Position numbers and translations under genes: made by a program. The notes under the pieces are model-generated. The model searched no databases. It was not told the origin of the DNA and saw only the letters and a program-made list of their open reading frames with translations. This document shows positions 1 to 12,000 of a stretch of 64,000 nt of DNA, one piece after another. The stretch covers positions 4,728,583 through 4,792,582 of the forward strand of contig CM044956.1 of NCBI GenBank assembly GCA_024516035.1, read 5' to 3'. The number at the start of each line of letters is the position of its first letter. Positions within the stretch are counted from its first letter, which is position 1. Source of the DNA: Bactericera cockerelli. Its lineage: Eukaryota > Arthropoda > Insecta > Hemiptera > Triozidae.

Positions 1-37
1 CAACACGCTGCGGACGAACTCCAGCGCGTCTTCAAGG
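1..37 (+). CDS. MROH1: MROH1 exon (partial at window edge)
   Basis: Reads QHAADELQRVFK and then one base of the next codon before GTATGT. Frame 1 fits the MROH1 HLQELLE-type helix and joins in phase to the following exon. The true exon start is outside the window. Confidence 0.7.
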
Positions 38-3000
38 GTATGTCGATTTTTTTTTATCGTATGGATTTTTTATTTTGAAATTGAAATACAAAATGAAAGG
101 TACAAAAAAAATATTACAATCAAATTAATGCGTTTGAATAAGAACAAAATAAGAGAGAAAAAAAAAACATCAAATAAGTCATAGATCTAAGTTTTGGAGC
201 CATGTCTTCGCATCAGGGTATGTCGATCATTCGAAGATAATGTTGTTGGTGTTGTTGTTAGCTGGAGGGGTGAGTGATGGTCTCGAGCCAACTTTATTTC
301 AAAGTTGGCTCGTCCTGAACCACATATTTCTATGTGCGATCAACCATCATGAGGACTTGGACTTTTCTTTGTAAGCCATTCAAACCTTAAGAAACTGCAA
401 GCTAGCCTGGCTTTAAGGGTTGTCTAGTCTGTTCTCTGTTTATAGTCCTCTAGCGAGACACTGGTCTTCTCCCTGTTAAACGTCCCCCAGCCAGACTAGG
501 AATGTCGTAGGCATTAGCACCGCCCTTGATCAAGTTTTATTCATTCCAATTTCCATGTTAATATTCTATGTCGAAATAATTTGAATATAAAAACACTTGC
601 CTTTTTTTTAACTCAAATAATTATTTTCAGATGCCCATTCCGCCAGTTACGGCATCGTCAGTGAACTAAAGACTAAAGTGGAAGGTAACCACCAGGCTAG
701 GATAATGCCCAAAGAATTTTCTACCATCTAACCCTCAGTGTCTTATGTGGTCACTGGTCACAAACTCAAACTAATGAGGAAAAATCATGCACTGGGTGGG
801 ATTCGAACCAACGGATGCGTACGCTACCTGGATTACCAGACTAGCGCGTTAACCACTTGACTATCATTATTATTATTATCCAACACTTTATTAGATATAA
901 ATGGATATATATTATGTACAATACAAATAATTATTTTAACAAGGAAGAAAATGGAAACAATATATACAATAAAAATGAAAAATAATAGAAAAAAAAATAT
1001 ATAGAAACATAAGGGTTGGGTGGAAGAGATTGCCTAAGGCAATAACCCCGCCTTTTAGTTAGGACGTACATCATGTATATATTTATTTATTTTCTCTTTA
1101 TTTTTATTTTTTTCTTCTATTATATTGTATTTTAATTTGTAATTATTACTATTGTATATAAAATGTCCTATCAATAAGTGTAAATAAATAAAATAAATAA
1201 ACGTCCTAACTAAAGGGTGGGATTATTGTCTACGACAATCTCTTCCACCCTACCCTTATTCTACTTATTATTTGTAATAAGTTTGTGAGAAAATTAGTTA
1301 GTTAATTATTTATTTATTGTTATGTAAGAAGTTGAATTTATCATTCATTTATTTTTAACCTGCATCTTTTATTATTGCCAACCTCGTTGTAACATTTTAT
1401 TTTAAAATAAATACAACTCAATCTATCTATTATTTTTCCAGACGTGCGCCAAAGCAGTCGGCATCGTGGCCGGGAGACATCTGAGCCTCGTGCTCACTCG
1501 TCTCGACGCTCTCGTCAAGTCCGAACTGACTCGGAAGTCTTCGCGCCTCCTCGGCCTTCTTCGGGACCCGAGACAGGAGGTAGAAATCGAGAGGGCCCGC
1601 CTCACGCTGCTCTACTCGTACGCATGCGTGGTGAGCGAGGCGCCCCCTGGCGAGCTAGCGGCGCATCTGCCCGGCCTGTGTCAGTTCCTGCTGGCGCAGC
1701 TCGGCGCTTGCAAGGTGAGGGGGCTTCGTTTGTGGAGTTCAGTAACTTAGGGCGCAATTAATAGACAACATCAATAACTTAAGTCGTTGGTAAGTGTCGG
1801 TTTTCACTATCTTACACAGTACGCAATCCGTGACTCAGCGCCACAGAGGTATTACAAAAACGTGTATTAATTCCGCCCTTAAAGCCTCGATCCATTGGTG
1901 GAATCTGTTGATTTTTGAAAAAATGTATACACATGGGTTGAAAAAAAAAGGTAATTAAAAAAAATAAATGTAAGGGGTAAGGACTCCTGAGTGCTACAGA
2001 CTTTAAATTCATTTGAAAAAAATTAAAAAAAAAAAAAAAATGTAAAAAATCCCCTGCTGGAAAGCTTCAAAAACGTGTATTAATTCCGCCCTTAAAGCCT
2101 CGATCCATTGGTGGAATCTGTTGATTTTTGAAAAAATGTATACACATGGATTGAAAAAAAAGGTAATTAAAAAAAAAAAAAAAAAATGTAAGGGGTAAGG
2201 ACTCCTGAGTGTTACAGACTTTAAATTCATTTGAAAAAAAAATTAAAAAAAAAAAAATGTAAAAAATCCCCTGCTGGAAAGCTTCAAAAACGTGTATTAA
2301 TTCCGCCCTTAAAGCCTCGATCCATTGGTGGAATCTGTTGATTTTTGAAAAAATGTATACACATGGGTTGAAAAAAAATTTTAATTAAAAAAGAAAATGT
2401 AAGGAGCAAGGACTCCTGAGTGTTACAGACTTTAAATTCATTTGAAAAAAAAAAGTTTTAAAAAAAATGTTAAAAAATCCCCTGCTGGAAAGCTTTAAAA
2501 ACGTGTATTTTTCTTTATCCTAGTTTGGACCGTCCTCTGTAGTTTGATCGATAAGGTAGTGGACTTTGTGGTTTGAGTGAGCATCGTGGAGGTCGGTGGT
2601 TCGAGTCCCAATTTCGTTTAAAAAAATTAGTAGGGTAAGTGTTTGAGGAATTGTGACAACACGAAAATGATTCACAGAAAAATGATAATTTCCTTCTGTC
2701 CTTTTCCAGGTTCAACTCTGTATTTATTATTATCTGACCTGGTTGCAGGGTTTTCGGTGAAACCCTTACAATTAACACTGTGACCTAATTAAATCTATTG
2801 TGACCGGTTGATTATATTTGGTTTTCACGTCCTGATTTGAGATAGAGAGTCAGGACGGGGGTTTTACCCTCCATTCGTTGGGAATCATTCAATCGCACCA
2901 GCTACCCACAATAACCTCGCCCAGCCTAGGTAGGGCGTATCCATACAATTTAAAAAAAAGGTTCTCTGTCCGAGGAGGATCTGTATAGTAATTGTTGTAC

Positions 3001-6000
3001 GGGTTGGATGGCAGAGATTGCCTTAGGCAACAATCCCACCCTTTGTGATTTATGTAAATAAATTTTAATAAAGAATTTACTCCCACTACTACTTCAAATT
3101 GTATAATGTACTAGCCGTTTGCCCGTGCTTTGCAACGGGACTAAATTTCAATTTTACTAAGGCATGGCCGTACTGCTGGACAGCAATGCCTTTTTGAACT
3201 TTTTATAATTTTTCTGGACAAAGCGATAATGGTTTTGGGGGGGTCAATTCTGAGACATTTTTCGCTATCTCTTACCGTTTTGGCTAAACAACTCCGGACA
3301 AACAAACAAACAAACAAACATAGGTAGGTAGGTAGGTAGGTAGGTAGTCCTTTTTTCTGTTTTATATATAGAGATATTTTCATTTTTATTACAAGTAATA
3401 ATAATGTATATTTATATTAGTTTTTTTTTAATTTTGTGGTTTCCCTGAGGATTTATAAAATCTGAGTAAGTAAGTTATCATATTTGTGTTAATTACTATC
3501 TTGATATCACAATTATTACTCAAACTCGCTCTACTAAATCTTCGCTGAAACCAGGACTTGAACCACCGACCTCCAGGTTACAAGTCCGCCGACTTATCGA
3601 TCGAGCTACTGCATATACTCTTAAATACACTCCCACTACTACTTCAAATTGTATAATGTACTAGCAGGCTGTCGCCCGCTTTGCAGGCCAAGGTATGGCC
3701 CGCAAAGCAAAAAATCTTTTTTCGCCAATGACAGGTGTTGTAGTGGGAATTTCGAAAAATCCCGTCTTATTGCACATCTAGACTATAAGATAAAGCTACC
3801 TACCAAATTTCAGCTCGCTAGGTATTACGGTTTGGGCTGTAGAGCGATGATCAGTCAGTCAGTTAGTGACTTTGACATTTATATATTAAGATATTTTTTT
3901 TTTTACAAGTAATAATAATGTATATTTATTTTAGTTTTTTATTACAATTTTTGTGGCTCTCTCCCTAACGAATACTTCTAAGGATTTAAAAAATCTGAGT
4001 ATAATTTTATAAAATCAATTCACTCGCCATTCACACGGGTTGGGTGGAAGAGATTGCCTAAGGCAATAACCCCGCCCTTTAGTTAGGACATATATTATGT
4101 AAGTATATATTTATTTATTTTTTCTTCTATTATATTGTATTTTCATTTGTAATTATTTGTATTGTATATAATATGTCCTATTACCTAATAAAGTGTAAAT
4201 AAACAAAAATAAATAAATAAATTCCCCACCAGGAGGGCGAGTGCGGCGAGGCTTGTCTTCTCGCCATCGACAACCTCCTGCGAGCCATCCACCAGAGCCC
4301 CACCTCCCTAGCCGCGGGCCTCGAGTTCAAGCCCCAGTTCCTGGCGCTGATTCTGGGCCTGATTCAAGGGGCGCCGGCCGCCCCCCGACCCATCGTACTG
4401 AAGACCGTCGGCTCCCTGTTGAAACTGCCGTCGCCCCTGTCTCCGAGCGAGTGTAGCAACATACTCAAGATAACACTGACCAAGGTAAACATAGAGTGTA
4501 GCAACATACTCAAGATAACACTGACCAAGGTAAACATAGAGTGTAGCAACATACTCAAGATAACACTGACCAAGGTAAACACAGAGTGTAGCAACATACT
4601 CAAGATAACACTGACCAAGGTAAACATAGAGTGTAGCAACATACTCAAGATAACACTGACCAAGGTAAACACAGAGTGTAGCAACATACTCAAGATAACA
4701 CTGACCAAGGTAAACACAGAGTGTAGCAACATACTCAAGATAACACTGACCAAGGTAAACATAGAGTGTAGCAACATACTCAAGATAACACTGACCAAGG
4801 TAAACATAGAGTGCAGCAACATACTCAAGATAACACTCACCAAGGTAAACATAGAGTGTAGCAACATACTCAAGATAACACTGACCAAGGTAAACATAGA
4901 GTGTAGCAACATACTCAAGATAACACTGACCAAGGTAAACATAGAGTGTAGCAACATACTCAAGATAACACTGACCAAGGTAAACATAGAGTGCAGCAAC
5001 ATACTCAAGATAACACTCACCAAGGTAAACATAGAGTGTAGCAACATACTCAAGATAACACTGACCAAGGTAAACATAGAGTGTAGCAACATACTCAAGA
5101 TAACACTGACCAAGGTAAACATAGAGTGCAGCAACATACTCAAGATAACACTCACCAAGGTAAACATAGAGTGTAGCAACATACTCAAGATAACACTGAC
5201 CAAGGTAAACATAGAGTGTAGCAACATACTCAAGATAACACTGACCAAGGTAAACATAGAGTGTAGCAACATACTCAAGATAACACTGACCAAGGTAAAC
5301 ATAGAGTGCAGCAACATACTCAAGATAACACTCACCAAGGTAAACATAGAGTGTAGCAACATACTCAAGATAACACTGACCAAGGTAAACATAGAGTGTA
5401 GCAACATACTCAAGATAACACTGACCAAGGTAAACATAGAGTGCAGCAACATACTCAAGATAACACTCACCAAGGTAAACATAGAGTGTAGCAACATACT
5501 CAAGATAACACTGACCAAGGTAAACATAGAGTGTAGCAACATACTCAAGATAACACTGACCAAGGTAAACATAGAGTGCAGCAACATACTCAAGATAACA
5601 CTCACCAAGGTAAACATAGAGTGTAGCAACATACTCAAGATAACACTGACCAAGGTAAACATAGAGTGTAGCAACATACTCAAGATAACACTGACCAAGG
5701 TAAACATAGAGTGTAGCAACATACTCAAGATAACACTGACCAAGGTAAACATAGAGTGTAGCAACATACTCAAGATAACACTGACCAAGGTAAACATAGA
5801 GTGTAGCAACATACTCAAGATAACACTGACCAAGGTAAACATAGAGTGTAGCAACATACTCAAGATAACACTGACCAAGGTAAACATAGAGTGTAGCAAC
5901 ATACTCAAGATAACACTGACCAAGGTAAACATAGAGTGTAGCAACATACTCAAGATAACACTGACCAAGGTAAACATATTCTAGTGAGTTCTTTTTATTT

Positions 6001-9000
6001 CATGTCCTGTGTTGAGCGAGTGTAGCAACATACTCAAGATAACACTGACCAAGGTAAACATAATTATTCTAGTGAGTTCTTTTTATCTCATGTCCTGTGT
6101 TGCAGTATGTATTATGTAGTTTGCCAATAAAGTATTAAATAATGAAAATAATAATGTTAATAATAATTAAAATAATAAGAATGAACAGTACAATGGGTTT
6201 GAGTGGAAGAGATTGCCAAAGGCAATAACCCCGACCTTTAGTTACCTGGATCACCAGACTATCGCGTGTTAACCACTTGACTACCAGTGCACTTATTATG
6301 TTTTTTCTCAGTTTCTTCGCTACCTGGACCACCAGACTAGCGTGTTAACCACTTACCAGTGCACTTTTTTTAAAAAAAATTATTTATTTAATAACAAGAT
6401 AACATTTACAAAACTATTTTTCTCAACCTAAAGCTTCTAAGATTATTATATAATTTCTCAGGTTCTGAGCTACCTGGATTACCAGACTAGCGCGTGTTAA
6501 CCACTTCACTACCAGTGTACTTATTATGTTATTTCTCAGGTTCTGCAGAACTGTGACAAGGCGTCGTCGAAGCAAGCCACTCTGCACGAGTTCTGGACTC
6601 TACTGGAAGTCATCTTGGATCAGCACCCGGGTAGCTCCCTCCTCGAGGAAATCATAGGTAAAAGTTTATTTATTACTTCCGAGTACAACCGTTGCACAGA
6701 TTGGAACAGCGTGGCTCGACATGTGTGAGCTACCTGTGAAAAATATGTCGAACGCACTGAGATCATATATAACATAGAGGGAACCTTACCTCATGCAGTG
6801 GCGGATATCTAAACAACCTTAATTTTCACGTCAGATACCAAGTCTTTTAATACTACATGTTACATACTGTATATCCTTAATCCAACACCCTGTATGTAAA
6901 GTCGAAAACAAGCCTCAACTTCGTTGGAGCAGGCTCTCGAACTACCAGCTTCCAACATCGAGAGCCTGCCTTCAGTACACCTCTATCATTCAACACGTAA
7001 GTGAACGGAACCAATAGCCCCATCATATATTATAGTCCACTGCTCATAATTATAATAAAACCAACTAGTCAAAGGCCACGGCTTTTACAGTCCTCCGTGT
7101 CCCTTCCTTGCTATCGAACAAAATTGGTCATTCGGTCCAAATTAGAATCGCGAATTTTTGGGGGGTTAATTGTTCTTTTTTTTTCTCGTTTTTTCCGCTT
7201 TCCGCTCTACGTTTTTTCGATTTCGCGTTCCGTTCAAAAGATTTTCTGTTTAGGGAGGTGTGCCCGTTTTCGTTTTATGTATCTTTTTGTTAGTAAAACC
7301 GCTTTTTGTTGAACCGCCTTTGTGAAACCGCTTTCGTTAACCGCATTTTTTAATTTAATAATTTTTTTTTGGTAAACCGCCGTCGCTCGATTTTGATCGC
7401 GATACTTTTCAGTTTTCTTTAAGTTTTATCGCCAACCCTAAAGTAATTCAGGCTTTTCCGCTTTACCATTTTCCGCTTAAATAATTATATTTTTTCTTTC
7501 AGTATAACCGCTAGATTCATTTAAAATTTAATGTTAATTGTAATTACTTAAGGTGGGTTTCATTGTGTTTCTTTCGTGAAAGTACATGTAATTGCCTTAA
7601 ATTAATTTTTTTTTATTCATTTTATCTAAAGATTATTAAAATAAGTGCATAGCTACATAAAATAACCTACCTACTTACTTAACCATTTTATTTTCAATAG
7701 TTATAATCTGAAGTGATTTTGAGTTCAATTACCTAAGTATCATACATAATTATTAGTAAGTTCTAGCGTAGGTAATCTGGATGGACGCACGTAAGTCATT
7801 TGGGCATGCATGTTTGTGTCTTGTAGTAGTTCGTTTTTGATTTTTGCTATTTTACCTGCTCTTATTTGGCTTGATCTTTGATCGCCATAATTATTATTTA
7901 CCGCTTTCTTGTATTACCGCTGCAGAGGTTTATTACTCTCCGCTCAAATTAATGTTTTTTTTGTTTATTAATTTTATATTTACCAGTTTTTTGCTATCTA
8001 TCTATAAAACATGGGTGTAGATGAAGATAGGTTAAACAGCCTTCTCTATCGTAGAGAGAAGATATTTTCTCGCATGCAATCGCTGTTCGACTCCTCCTCA
8101 GACCTCTCCAGTAAGGAAAAGCTAGCGTCTTTTCTAGTTAGGTACGATAAAATCGATGAGCATTATTCCGATTATGAGACTGTGCAATGTGATATTCATG
8201 CTCAGTGTATGAAGATGTCAGATGAGACAACACAGAAAGCGTCAGCTCAACAGACAACTACTTTTGAGGATCTTTATTACAGCGTAAAGGCTACAGCTAG
8301 GCTAAATAAATTTAAAACTTCTAGTGAGAAACTAGCTGAGCTGGCTATTACTAGTCAGGCACCCGCAGCCACGCCGCCGCCGGTTAGTGTGCCGACGCCG
8401 CTGGCACCTCGTTTACCCAAACTTGAAATTCCTGTGTTCAGTGGGGAACTGCATGAGTGGCCTAACTTTTACGCGTTGTTCAACTCAACGATACATACCA
8501 ATGGCTCTCTTTCCAATACAGAAAAGCTTCAATATTTAAAAACTTTTCTTACTGGTACCGCGTTATCTCTTATCGAGTGTCTACAGCTTTCTCCCGCTAA
8601 TTATGAGATAGCTTACAAAACCATTGTTGACAGGTATCAAAATAAGCGTAATTTAGGGGCTTTTTATCTTAACAAAATATTTTCTTTCCGCCAGATAAAT
8701 TCCAACTCTTTAGAAAATCTAAGAAAATTTTATGAATGTTTTCAAACCACATTCAACGCTTATACAGCTCTCGAACTGACTCAGCCTGCGGATTATTTCG
8801 CAATGCATTTAGCGCTACGTGCTCTTGATGTAGATACACGTCAGCGTTTTGAATCTGAATTTGATGTAAGTGATATCCCGACCTTTGAACAGTTAATGAC
8901 TTTTGTGCAGAAGCAATGTCACATTCTAGAGATTAGCAGTGATGCAGATCGACAACCGCATGCTTCGGTGCAAAAGAAAATCCCCGCTTCGCACCAACCT

Positions 9001-12000
9001 AGTTCTTTCAGATCCACCCGCCATACTTTGGTTTCTACCGCTCAGCCGAACGTTCCGCCCGCTGCGTCTTCGTCTTGTCCTCATTGCAAGGGAGATCACC
9101 GCTTGTTTAATTGTTCTTCGTTTCAGGCTGCTGAGGCGACTAAGCGATACGAAATCGTGAAGTCCCTCAGGAAATGTTTTAATTGTTTAGGGAATCATAT
9201 TTTATCTGACTGTAAGTCTAGGTCGCGATGTTCAAAGTGTCAGAGTGGATCCCATCATACATTACTTCATTTTGTAAAACCGCCCGCTATCCCGCCTGCA
9301 GGAATCGCTACTTCCTCCCGCTTTGCCGCTACCGCTACTTGTTACGCTAGTGAGAAGTCTACTGTCTTACTAGCTACCGCTCAGGCGCGGATTCAAGATT
9401 CATGTGGAAATTATCAATCTATTCGTCTAGTAATTGACCCTGGGTCTCAAATTAGTTGTATCAGTGCCAGCTTTGTTCAAAAACTTGGTTTAAAATATAC
9501 GTCATCCCGCACCAATATCTCAGGTATTGGTAATGAGCATACCCTGCAAAGTAAAGGTAATGTTTTTTGCAAGTTGATACCATCTCTGATTATGACACCA
9601 GAAGTATCTACAGAAGCTGTTGTTCTGTCCAAAATTTCTTCGGACTTACCATCAGTGAACTTGCCATCTAGTGTGAAAGAGCAGTATTCGTCCATTTCGC
9701 TAGCTGATTGTGATTTTCATAAATCTAGTAGAATAGATTTTCTGCTTGGAGCTGATTTATACCCACATATTTTAATTACCAAGGGTCCTACAATTATACA
9801 GGGTGAACCAGTCGCGGTCAACACGATTTTTGGATGGGTCCTCATGGGGAAGGTTCCGGTAGCTGATGAAGTGTCAACGCAGAACTCGTTGTTTGTTCGT
9901 TCTGAATCGCCTGAAAAATCTCTGGATGCCGTTATTAAGCGTTTCTGGGAGGTTGAAGAAGTTTCAGAGAGGAAGTTCGAGAATCCGGAAGACTTGAGAT
10001 GTGAGAAGTACTATGGGGACACCACGAATCGTGGGCCCGATGGTTCTTATTCTGTTTGTTTGCCCTTTAAGGAGAGTGTTCCCGCTGCAGGGTCTACTAG
10101 AGACGCTGCTTTGAAACGGTTTTTATACGTTAGAATCCCGCTTGCATAGACAACCGCAACTTTTTGCCGAGTATAAAAAATTTGTCCACGAATATTTGGA
10201 GTTGGGTCATCTCAACGTAGCTCCGCAACCCTCTCCATACGTGATCCCGCACCACTGCGTCGTTAAGGAATCCAGTTCCACTACTAAGCTGCGCGTGGTT
10301 TTTGACTCCTCGGTTAAGGATGATAAGGGTGTCTCGTTAAACGAATGCCTGATGATTGGACCAAAACTACAACGAGATATTCCAGACATCATTTTAAATT
10401 TCCGTTTGCATCGAGTGGCAGTCTGTGCTGATGTGAAGCAAATGTATCGGGGTATTTTGGTCGACAAAGAACATCGTAAATATCAGCATATTTTTTGGCG
10501 AGATTCTCCTGATGATCCACTTATCGAATTTGAATTGAACACGGTTACTTATGGGTTTTCTTGTTCGCCATATCTAGCGCAGAGAACCATGCGACAACTT
10601 GTCGCAGATGAAGGTGAACCCTTCCCGCTTGCCTCCCAGGCAATCTTGTACGAAACGTACGTTGATGACGTCACGGCTGGGGCTGTGGACGTCAAGACGG
10701 CGTTGTTATTGAGAGATGAGCTCATAGAGTTGTTGGGTAGAGCAAACTTCTCGTTGAGAAAATGGGCATCAAGCCATCCGCAGATCCTGACTGACCTGCC
10801 TAAGGATCATGTGCAGGCCGCCGTGGGCTTCTCGCCTGAAGGAGATGGTGCGTTGAAGGTGCTGGGCTGCTGGGGTTGGAGTGGAAACCTGACTTAGATG
10901 TTTTTCTTTATTCAATAGCTCCCCCTATTATTAATGAGCAGCACACAAAACGGTCCATCTTATCTACAATCGCACGTCTCTTCGATCCGCTAGGCTGGTT
11001 GTCTCCCGCTATTTTTTTCGCTAAATGTATAATTCAACGCACTTGGTTAGCAGGTAGTGACTGGAGTGAACAGCTCCCTGAACACATTACCGCCGACTGG
11101 AAAAAATTTCTTTTCCAGATCGAATCCTTATCTGAAGTTAGAATTCCCCGCTTTTGTAATATTGAACCAAATGCAGAATACTCCATCTTCGGCTTTTGTG
11201 ATGCCTCTGAAAAAGGATACGCCGCTGTATTGTATCTCCGCTCTGCGTTACATGAAGATATTCGTATTTCGCTTTTGATAGCCAAGAGTCGAGTAGCGCC
11301 GCTAAAATCCGCAACAATTCCTCGATTGGAACTTATGGCTGCTGTTTTGCTTTCACGTCTGCTTGTTTCGATTCAGGATATTGTGAATAAATTAAATGTC
11401 AAGGAGATCTTTCTCTTTAGCGACTCGACAGTTGTTCTTGGTTGGTTACGAACTTCGCCGCATCGTTTAAAAATATTTGTAGCAAACCGCGTTGTGGAAA
11501 TATTAGATAACACTTCTCCCTCCTCTTGGAGGCATATTTCTACTCATGAAAATCCAGCGGATTGTGCCTCGAGAGGGTTATACCCTCAAGATTTAGTTAG
11601 CCATCCTTTGTGGTGGACGGGGCCTTCATTCATGTCTGAACCGCGCGACACTTGGTTGATCGACAGTGTCATTGTCCCCGATGAAAATCTACCGGAGCTG
11701 AAGTCGACAGTCTTAATTGCCGCCTCGGAAAACTCAAGAAATTTATTTTTTGATGTTATGGAGAAGTTTTCGTCGTTAGTACGAGTGCAGCGCGTCATAG
11801 GTTTTGTACTTCGCTTTGTTAATAATCTTCGCTGTGATTCCTCGACTCGCAAGTCAGGGCCGCTAGAAATTGAAGAGATGAACAGGGCCATGAATCTGTG
11901 CATTCGTGTGGTCCAGAAGGCTGAATATGAAGTCATAGTGCAAAAATTAAAGGATGATCCGCAGTTGAAACATTATTTGAGACGATTGTCACCCTTTATC

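Noticed and set aside
4364..5977. A 537-codon minus-strand frame of repeated MFTLVSVILSMLLHS units, looking like a membrane repeat protein
   Set aside because: It is the reverse reading of the 45-bp donor minisatellite; no unique domain, start context or splice support.
4449..5978. CRISPR-like array
   Set aside because: Units are contiguous with no spacers, coding-derived, in a spliced animal gene.
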